Shown: positions 1-11,829 of the stretch, piece after piece | Position numbering within the stretch: position 1 is the first letter of the stretch | Layout of the letters: every line of letters starts with the position of its first letter | Assembly: GCA_012845835.1 (NCBI GenBank) | Contig: JABAKD010000029.1 | Coordinates: 11,494,524 to 11,558,523 of the forward strand | DNA from: Undaria pinnatifida | Lineage: Eukaryota; Sar; Phaeophyceae; Laminariales; Alariaceae | Direction: 5' to 3' | DNA: 64,000 bases | Made by a program: the position numbers and the translations under genes | Notes under the pieces: generated by a model | What the model was told of the DNA's origin: nothing | Seen by the model: only the letters and a program-made list of their open reading frames with translations | Database searches by the model: none

Positions 1-469
1 ATCGAACTCACAGTTGACGTGTTGAGAAGTTTTTAAATTGTATTTTTAACAGCTGCCTGGTCGACGCCCGCTATGTATACCACGGGTAGGTGGAAGCCCC
101 TAACCAGCTCGCCACGTTCAAATCTCACGACGCTGTCGTTGATTTCGCCGAGCGACTGTGTCACGGCACGAAATTTTGCCGCTTCTAATCCAAGATCTCC
201 TTGATTTTTTTTCAAGCAGAATTTGCAAAAGATGGCGGCCAGAAATCCATTTTTTCCGGAAAATTGGAAAGTTCCAAACGAAAAAAATCTAAAAATCGGA
301 TTCATCATACAGACAACAGTCCAGACAAAGTTTGACTGGTACCTTCGGAAATTTAACTTTTTTACAAATCACCGGCTTGCCATCAGCAACGCTTTATAAT
401 TAAAAAATCCACAACTACTAAACAGACGAAGACAACACCACAACTAATAAAAGTCTAATACCTCCGCTC
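1..469. other. AT-rich non-coding stretch
   Basis: I see no gene, repeat partner in this window or RNA signal here. Short open frames exist but lack codon structure or recognisable motifs. Confidence 0.5.
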
Positions 470-850
470 CTCCAGCTCCCCCGTCACTTTTTTGTCACCA
501 CTTTTACTCTCCAGCTCAACTCGTAGGAGGCTTTATTTACCCTTAGCAACTTTCTTGACAAGCCGTGGTCACAGGTAGGTGTCTTCCATTCTCCCCCCTG
601 CCTGGTACATGCCTTCGTTTTTATCGCGCATAGGGTCCAGCATTCCCATTTTTGAAGCTTTTTGTGCTCGTCGATTTTCATTGATTTTTTTCTAACTGAC
701 GCTCTTCTCGCGCTTTCCGCTCGATTTTTGACGCAAGAAAAACGAAATCCCTGCGAGCGCGAGTATGCACTCGGGAGGATTCGAACCCGCAATTATGACT
801 TGTAGTAGGGACGAGATGCACCTATTAATACTAAGCTACAGGGGATGCCT
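470..850 (-). repeat. tRNA-derived SINE candidate
   Basis: Read on the minus strand, 822-840 gives an A-box-like TGTAGCTTAGTATTAATAG and 777-787 a perfect B box GGTTCGAATCC, the spacing of an RNA polymerase III type 2 internal promoter. The acceptor and anticodon stems do not fold cleanly, so it is not a tRNA gene. The ~300 bp that follow on the minus strand hold A-rich patches and would be the SINE body. No second copy of this exact unit is seen here, so the 3' limit is a guess. Confidence 0.45.
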
Positions 851-1065
851 GCGCATTGACCACTGTGTTGAAAAAATCTTTATAAGTATTTGCTGAGGAT
901 ATTAAAAAGTCTTACATATGAGATGGCACGTGGCGTGCATCAGCTCTTCTTAGCTGGTGTACGCTCGTATGCTTGCTTTCGGATGACCCGATGAAAACAC
1001 GGCCTATAGGAATTTAGAAGCTAACGCAGGCCACGGTTAGGTGAGCCTGTAGGAGAAGAGCTCCA

Positions 1066-1260
1066 AATACAGAAGAGAAAAAAGATGAGGTTGGTCGGCG
1101 ACCCAAAGCCGATGTTGATTATTGACTTGCTGTGCTCAGCAGATGAAAACTGGTGGTGAGCAAGGTAATAAAGTAGAGAAGATAATGTTGGTCGTCGACC
1201 CCAAGCCGATGTTGATTATTGACTTGCTATCGCTGAGACAGACGGAAAACTGTCTGTTGT
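1066..1260 (+). repeat. Two-copy tandem duplication, ~97-bp period
   Basis: A core of about 48 bp starting at 1084 recurs at 1181 with only a few differences (shared AAGCCGATGTTGATTATTGA). The second copy ends in a short hairpin (GACAG...CTGTC). No coding function is apparent. Confidence 0.8.
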
Positions 1261-1873
1261 GCTAGCAACTCGCAATATATACTAGACAACTTTAACTGTG
1301 TTACCAGATATCAAGTAAGGACATAAGGTTACTGACAAGTATCATCTCTAATACCTCCTCCCGTTAAGTTAACACTTTCTCACTCTGCGTTACATGCTAG
1401 AAACTCAATAACAGAAATGCATGCAGCAATAACGGTAAATGTTGGGGAAAACGTTTTGCGTAGAGCAAACTCATCTTGCTTAAATAGCCAAAGGGTGAAC
1501 ACAAAATAAGCGGACACGAAAAATCCTGCTCTCTGACACTATGCGTGCTTCTGCATGTTTATGCAAGTTAACTTACTAGTTATTAGCAGTACCAGGTCTG
1601 TCGAGTTTTCGATCCCAGCTTGTGAGACGATCACCCAAAACAATAGAGTCAGTAACCCTCATTGTCGTTACTTGATAATACTGATACAACTGACAGTTAT
1701 TACAGGCCTGTTAGGTTTCGTTTATCGATGCAGTATTTAGCATGCCGAAGTCTCAGCAGTAATATATTTTGGATACATAATGCACAGCAGTTTATCAGCT
1801 AATTATATCCAAAAGCTGGTACTTCGTACACGTAGTACGTACTGGTACATTAAGAGGGACAGTCTTCGATATC
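1261..1873. other. No gene recognised
   Basis: Mixed-composition sequence with short unconvincing ORFs; no family resemblance and no second copy in the window were seen. Confidence 0.5.
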
Positions 1874-2428
1874 TGTGGACAGTGGAGCACCAGAGGGTGT
1901 GTATTGTCGGTGGTAAGATACAACAGCTGATCTTCTTGGTGGTGATTGACTGCTTGCTGAGGATCTGACGTGAGGTGTGAATGTCATTTGTCATTTAGAT
2001 ATGAAGACAACAGGGGTTTCTATTTATCCTCTTCTGGATTCTGGTATAGGGATTCGGGGATGAAGCTAAGATTGCTTGTTTTCTTGTGTTCTGGAGCTAT
2101 TACAACAACGTATCTCTCTCTAAAGTTCTAGCACCTGAATGGTGCTGACCAGCCCCCCTGTGGACAGCGGAGCACCAAAGAGTGTGTAGTGTTGGTGGTA
2201 AGATACGACAGCTGATCTTCGTGGTGATGGTTGGTTGCTGAGGATCTGATGTGGAGAGTGAACGTAGATCTGAAGACAATAGGGGTTTCTCCGTATTATC
2301 CTCTTCTGGATTTTGGTATGGGAATTCGGGGATGAAGTTAATATCGCTTGTTTTCGTGTGTTCGGAGCTAATACAATAACTTATCTCTCTCTTTTAGCAC
2401 CTAACTGGCGCTGACCAGCCCCCCTTTG
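1874..2428 (+). repeat. Direct tandem duplication of a ~280-bp unit
   Basis: The unit beginning TGTGGACAG at 1874 recurs at 2159 and runs to the same end CTGACCAGCCCCCC. The copies differ by small indels and substitutions throughout, so the duplication is not recent. No ORF is conserved between them. Confidence 0.85.
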
Positions 2429-2480
2429 GCCAAGGGGGAACAGCTTCTGGTCAATAGACCCTGCCTGGCCTAGGCGTGTT
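2424..2480 (+). repeat. Short dispersed repeat G, copy 1
   Basis: The segment around GGGGGAACAGCTTCTGGTC recurs at 17793-17845 (+) and, more diverged and reversed, at 63828-63885. Common core: TTCTGGTCA, then a tagacc-like word, CCTGG and GGCGTG. The 17.8-kb copy abuts a Fanzor fragment, so G may mark an element end. Confidence 0.55.
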
Positions 2481-3784
2481 AACTATTGATAGTTCAGGTT
2501 GAACACACCGACGTTCCTCAGGGTTTTTTTTTCTGGTACGATTGCGACAGCAGCAAGCTGGTATGGATTGGGCCGCGGTTCGGCAGGAAGCCATCTGCCC
2601 CGATGAGGGCGGTGTCCATATGCTGCCTGAGGACTCCGAACGAGGTCTGCTGTGGTCGTACGAGGGGCCGCTAGAGGCGATGTCCCAGCATCGCACCCAG
2701 CGTGTAGGGGCTGCAGCAGCAGGCTCCACATATGATGATGGCGAGGTTCGAATCTCTCAATATTATAGTGAGCACGATTTGATCCGCTGAAGATTCAACT
2801 CGGGAAGCAAAGACACACCCGCCGATCACGAGGGCTCAAGGTTTTCGTGGGGCATGCTGGCGAGATGAACACACCGAAATGCGGTGGTTCAGCGATGTCG
2901 ACTGAGGGGTGTCGCGTCGCGCGTCCCGAGGGAGAAGGCGCGGCATCACATGCGAACCGTGTAAATGCGATGAACGCGGCGAGATGCTTCAATCTCCCCT
3001 GCTGAGCTTCTAAATCGTCGCGAGGATATCCACTTCGGGAAGCGGAGCGAGGAGTGAGGAAAATCACACGTGTATACAGCCGTTCGAGAAGGCTGTTTGC
3101 GGTCTGCATCTCAGAAAAGAGGGGCTGGAGTGCCGCTAAAAGGAGGTGGTTGAGCACTCGAATGCCTCCAGACGCTGATAACTTGGCTCTTGTTTTACGA
3201 AGGCTACATGCTGACTTGGCTTCCTGTGTGAGTTAGATTTTGTTTTTGAAGATACTGCTGTATTTGTCGCGTGCATTGTCGCGCGTCGGGTCTAGACTTA
3301 TTTAGAGCTTGGGAGCAAGCGTGCTGCGTGCTTTGTTTGATGAAATTATACCCCGTCTTGGTTTGTGTCATGCTGATTGCCCATACAGCAGTATGCGGCA
3401 TAATACAACGTGTGCTTTGCGACTGGTGTCAATCTGGTTTGACTGCTTGTGTGTAGCAGAATAACCTTGTCGCGACAATCAATGCACTATGCTGCGAGTA
3501 CATGCTGCATGCCTCTGTACAGAGAGAGGATCTCGTCGTAGCTGCTGAAGGTTTAGTGAAAGGGGGGTTTTAAAATACGTGTGTGCATGCCGATGGCCTC
3601 CGCACGAGAACAAATGTCCACGCATTGCCACAAAGAACCTGGTACTTCTTTCCCCGCTGCATATGGACGAGTCAGCCTGAAGGAGCTCGTGTTCCAAAAC
3701 GTATCAAAACCGTAGTTTGCGCTCGAAGATTACACAAACATGTGCATTAGCATGGTGTTTTCACCGACAGATTGAAGCGAGCAC
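2481..3784. other. No gene recognised
   Basis: Several overlapping ORFs on both strands but no recognisable product. A lone B-box-like GGTTCGAATCTC lies at 2745-2756 without a convincing A box. The right part may belong to the DIRS element that follows, but I see no motif to support that. Confidence 0.4.
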
Positions 3785-6085
3785 GTGTGGTATCCTGGAG
3801 TGAAAGTGACCGCACTCCAAAGGGGGGACCCAATGAACCCTTCTTTACATCGGTTTATGTTGACGACTTTGTCATGGCTAGCGTACGGCGCTTGTAGCTT
3901 TGGCTTCCCTCGCGTCGAATCACGTGAGACTATTTGGATCAGGAAAGAAAGACGAAGTGCCTATATTGGCACCAAAGAAGAGCACTGATTGGAATTCAAT
4001 CGTAGACGCACTCGGCTTTACCATCAACACGCACACTATGCGGATCTCGACCACCAAAGAAAGAGAGGGTAAATGCCATCCGAGACACATTAGAGCAAAA
4101 CTCTGGCCAAGGTCAAAGCAGTATGCGCGAGCACAGGATGCGTTGAGTACGGCGGGCAAATTGTGGCACCTGACATACGTGGTAAGAGCAGGTAGATATT
4201 TTGTTTGGCAGCTCTTGCGTCTGACTGATCTGCACAAAAACGCCAAATCCAAAAAACGGATGCAGAAAGTCGTGAAGCTCGGTTGGGAGTTCCACAATGA
4301 CATTGCCTTTTGGAAATGGGTATTTGACCAGCAGCCGGTAGGCGACGGGTAGTCACTCGGAGCAACATTCTTCACGCACGTAGAAAAACATCCAGAACTA
4401 CGGTATTATTCAGACGCGAGTTATACGGAAGTAGGTGGATTTTGCCTTAGAGTACTGGAGATATGACTTGGACACTAACCTGTCGCACCTGTGAAAAGAC
4501 CAGACCGTACCTAGCGGACAAGAAGCAATCACAATTACCTACTCGAACAATGTGGCATGATAATGACAGCGTTTGTGACCCAAGTCAACTTGCAAGACAG
4601 AGCAGAAACCGAGGGAGACCCGGTGCTGTTGAGAGGTAACAATGTTACCGCCGTGTCGTGGGTTAACAGATGTGGCGGATCGTGCGACAAACGCACTTCT
4701 TTAGCTATGAGATTACTGGGCAGACTTGGAAACCACGAGCGGTTGGAGTCATGTAGCTGAGCATATCCCTGGAGTGCGGAACGTATTAGCCGGCGGAATT
4801 TCTAGATGGCCGAAAGATGAGATTGCTAGCAACCTGCGGTTGTTAGTGACAGTAGAGTGTAGAGAACAGGACATCGGTAACAGTGGCCGCGGTTTTTGAT
4901 ACAATGCTACAACCCGTATTTCCCGATGAGTGCATTGATGACAATATGGAACGCAATGGCATGAAACGCGAAAACATGAAAATATGTGCCAACCTCGCCA
5001 AGCAGAAACACACCCTGGAGAGAGAGGAAATGCGGACGAAGTGTGCAGACTGGTCGAGACCCTTGCGCTAGCCTCGGGTGGAGGAAGCACGCAGAAGGGG
5101 TACTGGTCGAAATGGCAAACCTGGTGCCGCATGAGAGCGATAGAAGGCAAGAGTCCTTGGTTGGCAGAAAAGGATGGGGTAAACGCAGCAGTAAAAGCGT
5201 TGACAAATTTCATGGCCCTGCGATGCTTTGCGTCCAAAAACCAAAGTCAAACGATCCGAGGATACTTAGCCGCGATTAAATATTGCCACAAAATGTTTGC
5301 AGGGTGGGAGTTGCCTACGTCTCACTGCATGGTGCTTGCGGTAGGAAAAGGAATCGATAGAGCGCACGGAAAGTCTGACGTACGCCCCCGGGTTAGGATG
5401 CCACTCACGTGGAACATGTTAACAGAAGGGATGGATAGGGCCATCGAGGTAGGACCGGAGGGATCGGAAATCTGGCGCGGATTTGCTTTGTCATTTCATC
5501 TGTTGTGTCGAGCCTCTGAAATTTGAGCCTACGGTAACGGACTCGTGCACTCTGACTTCTGCCTCACTAGAAGGGACTTGGTTTTCTTTGCCGCAGCTTT
5601 CCAACTCACGTGGGTACACAGGAGAACTGCAGACAGAGTAAAAGTGACGTTTCGTGCGTCGAAGTCAGACGGCAAAAGGTTGGGAGCGATTGTGACAAGG
5701 ACCAGAGTAGTGATAGGGAATGAAGGGGGTGGGGATGGCAAGAATAGCGAGGCGCTGAAAATTATGTTGGATCTTCTGGATATTTATCCAGATTTGGATG
5801 GATCAGCACCTCTGATGCAGATTCAGTCAGCGACCGGGTGCACGGTGGCCACGCGCACGATGGCAACGAAGGCGTTGAGACGGATGGTAGGTAGTTTGGG
5901 TAGAGATCCGGCCCAGTACGCGCTACACTCAGGCAGGATTGGAAGAGCCACTCAGCTAGCCGCCCAAGGTGCATCATATATTCAGATTCAAAGAGCAGGT
6001 AGATGGAAGTCACTGGCATTCATGGTTTACGTAAGAGCAGGGGGTGAGGGAGCTGAGTTTGTTTCAGAATCACTAACTAGGTAAG
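3785..6085 (+). mobile_element. DIRS-type tyrosine-recombinase retroelement, fossil
   Basis: Parts in order: a reverse transcriptase remnant with the YVDD catalytic box near 3860; the RT connection region (LGFTINTHTMRIS) from about 4010; an RNase H-like segment with YYSDAS near 4405 and, near 4785, a segment around HIPGVRNVLAGGISRWP; and a tyrosine recombinase from about 5000 to 6084. The recombinase shows the first-arginine box LLCRASEI near 5505 and the C-terminal set HSGRIGRAT ... GRWKS ... Y at about 5925-6030. This RT-RNaseH-YR order is diagnostic of the DIRS/Ngaro group. The 5' part is missing, no terminal repeats were recognised and the coding region carries several breaks. It looks old and immobile. 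Confidence 0.85.
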
Positions 6086-6288
6086 GTAACTATAAGAAAC
6101 AGAAACTAAAGTAGTGTGCTTTTAGAGATTATAGGGCTTCCCAATGGAGAAGGCCGTTCAATCGAGAACAAATTCGAACAGTTTCCTCGACGCGAGCATT
6201 AATTCGAACAGTTACAGCAGTGCATTTGCTGCATTTGGTACAACAAACAGCAAGACTTCAACTGTTGTAGTATCATACAAGACACTGC

Positions 6289-6600
6289 TTGGCTACCTAC
6301 TTCTTATCACCATGGAGGGACTACACCAACAACAACAACAGCGGAAACCTCGCTAACGCCATCAAAGGACTTGAATTTTTCGACTGGCGAAAGCCACGTA
6401 AATTCCGCGACTGGCATAAAAAGCTGGCCGTGGTACTGGGGGTCACGCATCGCGACATCGCGCGCTTGATCAATGGGACAGACCCAGACCCGTCTAACGC
6501 AATAACGAGGATGAGAAATGTACGGAAGACGAGGATGAGGATTATACGGAAGATGATGGCGAGGAGGAGGACGAGGAGGACGAGGGGCGGGAAAGGTCGA
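6289..6600 (+). mobile_element. Retroelement gag-like fragment, fossil
   Basis: About 55 residues around KPRKFRDWHKKLAVVLGVT resemble the N-terminal Gag region of Ty1/copia-like elements, preceded by an Asn/Gln-rich leader. The next ~100 bp encode an acidic E/D-rich stretch (or, in another frame, an R-rich one). Nothing else of a copia element follows. The family call is from memory of such Gag sequences and could be wrong. Confidence 0.35.
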
Positions 6601-6601
6601 A

Positions 6602-8800
6602 GTGGAAGGGGAAGGGGAGGGGGTGCGTAGGAAGAGCAGAGTGGCGAGGAGAGGGATGTTCGACGGCATCACCGGTAACATCGGGGATGATGCCAGGAAA
6701 GTGACCATTGGTCTTGTTTCTGAAGCCGCTGTTATCGCGGAGAGAAACAGTGGGCAGCAGAAGCAAGACAATCGTGACCTGATGTTCAGCGAGGTGTGTG
6801 GCGTATCGAAAAGTGGCAATGTCGACCTCTCGGTATATGCCAAGTGCCAAAAATACGATCCATGGGCATACGGTATCACGCTTGGGCGTACCAAGGTTAC
6901 CGACAGGAGAGGGCGCCAGGGTGTGGTAACAGACAGGGATGGCATGAACTTTGTCGTGCTATTTACGGGAGATCAGGACGGTGTGCCATACTCGCTGGAG
7001 GGGGTCCTCCGGGATGCCGATGGTGGTGAAAGAGTCGTCTTGCTCGAGGAGGACAAGCTGGCTGTCGTCACCTTCCTGAGGCGGTGATGATCATCATCTT
7101 CACGCACATCTTCAGGTTTACTAAAGGTGATGGGAACCGGAAGGTCAGGAAACTGGTTGATGGTAATACAGAGGACAACCGGGGCGATGTGTTTCAATCA
7201 CTCCGCGATGCCAGAGCGTCCGCGACGCTTCATCCGAACGAGATGGCGAGGTTCGAGGACGATGAGGTGTTGGTGGATTACGCTAGCGACCCCGGGTCGT
7301 TGTCGGGGATGAACTGTTTCACGGACATGGGAGCAAGTGGGATTATGGGGGAGACATACACACTCGGGAGGGAGACCCTCATCTTCGTGAACCACCACGT
7401 GCGGCAACTTCAATCTGCGCACCGCTTGGGTCGGTTCACCAACCTCGTATCAGCCGTATACCCGCTATCATAAGGGGGTACCGAATTCACTACTTTCAGC
7501 GAATCGACTGGGTTCGAGCTCGACAGCGATGACAAGACAAATCGTGTCGACACCGTGGTCATCAAGGACCAAGAACTCGGCATGGCGACGAGGGCGTTCG
7601 TGGGGATGAATGGGAAGCGAGAGTGGCTCAGTGAGGCGCCATTATCCACGTTGAATCCGTCCACGCGTACTGGGTGTGGTATCAAGCCGCTGAACGCAAC
7701 GAGTTAACCACAGTAACGTGGTGGCCCCAACGCGGAAGAACCGCAGTGTCATCGAATCGGTGGTGGCTTCGACAAAGACGAGGGGCATCGATCTACTGAT
7801 GTATACCCTCATCACCGTCAGGTACGAGGTGGTGGCAAACGCCAGGAAGTGGTTGGCCACAACGGAGAACAACAAGGCCAGGGTCGGAAATTGTTTCAAG
7901 ATCTTAAAGGGTCGGATGTGCGACTTGGAGGACGAGAACTTCGCGCGTATGCAATTCCTGTATGACGGACTTCGCTGCTCCACCGAGTGCATAACGGGTC
8001 TCATCTCCAACGAAGAAATGTTCGTGTTCCGTGAAATGCTCGAATTGCCTCCGCACGTCGACGTGGCCAACCGAACCAACAAGGATCACCTGTTGCCCCC
8101 ACAGCACATGGAGACGATCACCAGAGTCGTTCGACGGATGAGAGAGAAAGGGGTCGGGGTGGAGGAAGACGCCACGATAAGCCAAGCTGTGAGTGTCAAG
8201 GACTCTCTATCGGCGGTTTATCTCCCATCCCAGGATTCTCTGGACATCCCGGCGTATAAAGCGCACATCAAGGGGGGGTTTTTGGAGTTCATCCTACCTA
8301 CGACACCAAAGAACGGCACCCAGCTTCAGCAGTCGGAGCATGGAACGCGGCAACGCACGTAAAGAGTGCGGAGTGTGCTGACGACTACACGGTGATGCTG
8401 GTCATCTTGCGTCTGTTTATGCGGGAGCTTCTTGGCGAGGTGGAGGGGGGCGGTCTGTGTGCTTCCATTGGTCCCTTCGACAGCAAGGGGAAAGCGTTCA
8501 ACGCGGGCCGTCCTGACGAGTTGTTAAAGTTCGTCGGTGTTCACTTCCTCGGGATTCCTCGCTTCAGCGTCACATCCTCCGAACCATCCACGTCACCATG
8601 GTCTGCACGCAGTGCGTGGACCGAAACATCAGCATCCACTCTCCCGAGGTACAGATGGTGTTTAGCAAAGATCGTCATGGCGTAGACCAATGCACCAAGT
8701 TCTACAACGTGATCAGGATGTCGCGGGGTAGGAAGGGGGGGGGTGACGGGAATGTCGACGGCTATTTCAGGCAATATGGGAGATCATGGAGGGTGTGAAC
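6602..8800 (+). pseudogene. Degenerate coding region of unknown family
   Basis: A run of plus-strand open frames (6602-7087, 7084-7470, 7471-7690, 7718-8362, 8392-8800) with balanced, protein-like composition suggests one or more related genes decayed together. Legible pieces include GRETLIFVNHHVRQLQSAHR near 7370, EMFVFREMLELPPHVDV near 8020 and FDSKGKAFNAGRPDELLKF near 8480. I recognise no domain. Between 7086 and 7123 a GT...AG pair would allow a tiny in-frame intron, but plain decay is as likely. Composition is more GC-rich and gene-like than the flanks, which suggests a separate origin, such as a captured host gene, a large DNA transposon or an integrated virus. None of these is demonstrated. 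Confidence 0.4.
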
Positions 8801-9340
8801 GCTTTGTACCCGAGGACACCTCCGACTGCCGTCGCCTCCACGGCTTCCACCACGGCTACCATCAACCAAGCCACGGCCGCCAAGGCCACTGCATCTTCCG
8901 TGTCGTCTCGGGGTCCCATGTCGTCGGCGTCGGGTTCAGGTTCGGATTCGGGGTCAGAGTCGGCGTCGGGGTCGGGGAGTGTGAAGGGGTCGGCGTCTTG
9001 GGGTGTTAAGATCGGCGTCGGATTCGGGGGGTGTTAATAGATCAAGGGACTGTAAGATGCGGAGGATATTTGCGGATGTATCGGATGAGACTATTGTGGA
9101 CGATATCCGTCATATAAATGGTGGAGTGAAGGCCATCTGGGATGGTCTGGAGAAGGTCACAAAGCCCAAGCAGGGAACTATCGAACTGAACCCAGGACGG
9201 TAGGGTATCTGTGGTCTACCATAAAGGTGTAAGGGGCCTACTCCAAGCGGAGTTCAGCGACTTCTACGAAAAGTACCCCACCCAGTACTACATCGACGCT
9301 ATCATGAGACTCAACTTGAAGTTCACGAAATGGGTTTAAC
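8780..9340 (+). pseudogene. Unknown gene family, copy 1 (Ser/Gly linker plus helical domain)
   Basis: The first part encodes a Thr/Ala-rich then Ser-Gly-rich linker (SGSGSDSGSESASGSGS near 8930-8985). It is followed by a compact, probably helical segment (DDIRHINGGVKAIWDGLEKV, 9093-9152) and a third piece, GLLQAEFSDFYEKYPTQYYI near 9231-9290. The same three ingredients occur again at 10200-10860 with diverged sequence but matching spacing of key residues (Cys ... VS ... LW..LEKV ... FYE.YPT). I do not recognise the family. The copy is degraded. Confidence 0.4.
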
Positions 9341-9640
9341 GGTGGTGTAGAATAACTATGCCTTCAGTGATAGCAGCGGTATCGAAGGTTGCATTGGTTG
9401 GTATAGTACGTAGTACGTTTCTTCGGGGTATAGGGGGTAGAAACGCAACGAAGGTACGAAGTCGCTGGTCGCTTGTTTTCTTTGGTGTGCGTTGCGGACG
9501 CCTAACCCACCACCGCTGCCTGTTCCTGCCGCGAGGTAGTCGCGGTGCTTTGTAGTGTGTTCCGGACAACAAGACATTTGGAACTCTGAGTCCCATTGTA
9601 ATACACGAAATGACACAATATTGTTTTTTGGGAAAGGGAT
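9341..9640. other. No gene recognised
   Basis: Spacer between unknown-family copy 1 and the tandem repeat; ORFs here look incidental. Confidence 0.45.
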
Positions 9641-9644
9641 ACAT

Positions 9645-10170
9645 TATTCGGGGTTAACTTTCACACTTCTAAACAACAACAAGGGGGCCCCCGGGGGTCC
9701 CAATCGATATTTTGAGGCCTCAACTATCAGGAGAAAAGCCTGCGAAGTGTGAGAGAGGAATAACTTACGTGGATGAACACAGGCGAGGCAAACCTCATGG
9801 AAAATAACTATTAATATCACACACAAGTCGTAGTATGTTCACGTGGCTTCCCGATGAAAGGGTCAGCATGAGCCCCAAACAACAACAGGAACAACAGGGG
9901 CCCCCGGGGGTCCCAATGTTTTTTTTAGGCCTCAAAAACCGAGGGAAAAGCCTGCGAAGCGTGAGAGAGGAGCAACTTACTTGGATAAACACAGGCGGGT
10001 CAAACCTCATGGATATTGAGAAATAGACCAAAATCGTAGCAATTTCAAGTGGGGTTCCGATGAAAGCGTCAAAATAAGCCCCAAACAACAAGGGGGCCCC
10101 CGGGGGTCCCAATGCTTTTTTCGGTGCCTCAAATATCGGGGGGAAATCCTGCAAAACGTGAGAGAGGGTC
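9645..10170 (+). repeat. Three-copy tandem repeat, 195-214-bp period, GC palindrome core
   Basis: Each unit carries AAGGGGGCCCCCGGGGGTCC (at 9681, about 9897 and 10090), preceded by CCCCAAACAACAA in units 2 and 3 and by a bare aaacaacaac run in unit 1. Each is followed by a GCCTCAA word and GGAAAa/GGAAAt CCTGC...GTGAGAGAGG. The core contains the near-palindrome GGGGGCCCCC. Units 1 and 2 share a further GGATgAACACAGGCG...CCTCATGG. The array sits between the two copies of the unknown gene family. Confidence 0.85.
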
Positions 10171-10199
10171 GGAGGGGGGCGGACGTTCGTACCTTATAG

Positions 10200-10860
10200 A
10201 GGTATCATGGCAGGTGTGAGACATACTCGGCGCCACCGCGACAGACGCCTCCGGGGAGTCGCCCCGGGAGTCACCACAGGAGTTCTCGGGATCGGTATTG
10301 ACGAAACGCAAGAGGGGTATGGGTGCCAACAATTGTGCCTGGTTGAAGGAAGTGGCGTCTGTCAGTACCGAGGGGGGCAGAAAGTTGATTTCCGACGTCA
10401 ATATGGCGCTGAAAGAGTTGTGGTCCAGACTCTAGAAGGTGAAAAAAACAGCCATGGGGTCACAGCATTTGTACCTGGGACGCCAGAACGGCAAGGCCAG
10501 GGTGCCATATGACCGAGCGGGTGATAGCCATACTGAAAGGACAGGGATTGGGGGCCTTTTATGAAATCTTCCCGACCCCCTACAAGTTTGAACGGTTCAT
10601 GGGAGAGGAGACGTTCGAGGGGCGGTTCCAAGAGGTTTGCCAGCATAACAGGTATAATGTGGGAGGTATGGTGTTGCGAATAGATGTATCATAGCAGGTG
10701 CGAGGGGCATACTGCACGCGTAACCATGACGTGCATCCAGGCAGTCGATTGTGGATTTGGTGTCGATTGCGACGAGATACGAGTCAATGTCGGGATCGGG
10801 GTCGGAGTCGGAGTCGGGGTCGGGGTCGGGGTCGGGGTCGGGTTTCAACCGCGTTGAGCA
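10200..10860 (+). pseudogene. Unknown gene family, copy 2
   Basis: One frame reads NNCAWLKEVASVSTEGGRK, then DVNMALKELWSRL, aligning with CKMRRIFADVSDET... of copy 1. At 10508-10600 another frame gives GLGAFYEIFPTPYKFERFM, matching the FYEKYPT piece of copy 1. A (GGGTCG)n Ser-Gly-coding tract lies at 10790-10850, here after rather than before the domain. Degraded and unassigned. Confidence 0.4.
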
Positions 10861-11829
10861 TAGGAGCTAAAGGTAAACATGTTATTTGTTTCATATCATA
10901 CGGGAAGCGCGTAAAATATATTTTCATATTATTTATATGTTCATCACGTAATTTCACGAGAACTTCTTGTCCGTGATCATAAATGGTGTCCTAGATAATG
11001 GGATCATCATCCGCAATTATTATTGCAGCAGCTTTTACATCACTTTTTATACTTGAGATATACTTGTACCCCCCCTTATTATTATTGCATGTTTTGAAGG
11101 TTTACCCAGACCACCCACTATAGCGACCTTTTTTTACGGCGCTATAGAGGAACAACCACTATATGCGCCCCCCTCCACCGTCCGCCGCCATTTCCCTATT
11201 TTTTTCCTATACCCCCCCCCCGCAATAAAAAAAAATGAGAAACACAATACCGTACAAACCCTATTTGGTTGTCCACGACGGCCCCTTCCACCCTCCGCCG
11301 TCCGCGTGACGGGACCGCTGCTTAGCTACGAAGGACCGTAGTCCAAAATATGTAGGCCACTTGGTCCTTTCGGACCGTCAAGGAGCATCAGCATGAGCAG
11401 AACCAGCATCACCAGCCCCAATAGCCCCAGTACCTATTGTGGCCCAGCAACCCCAGCCAACATCTACATAAATAGCACCAGATACTGGGTATCTGGAAAC
11501 CATAGAGCAAGGAACCACCTCACCCTCACCACACCCACACACAATACGGTTCCTCTACTCGCAACGAAAATAACGCATTCGCCCAATTGATAAATGTGTG
11601 GCCCAGTACCACCACATGTGGAGCAGGAATCAACCGTCAGCAATCACCATTTCCTCTGCCTCCCTAACCAAATCCATCTTGATGTCGCAGGCAGTCCGAA
11701 TCCATGTGTGGTTGTCAAGGGTGCGCATCACCTGCCGGGTGAAAATTATACCATATGACGGAAACTGTTGAAAATATTTATTGTTGACTTCATCACAAAG
11801 CATGGCACCCTCTCGCCACAACGCGTTCA
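10861..11829. other. No gene recognised; C-rich and A-rich tracts
   Basis: Contains C-runs and an A-run near 11210-11235 and a repeated CCGTCCGCCG/CCGCCGTCCGCG word (11180, 11295). Nothing coding was recognised. Confidence 0.5.

Noticed and set aside
770-848. tRNA gene on the minus strand
   Set aside because: Good B box but the acceptor and anticodon stems are not complementary enough.
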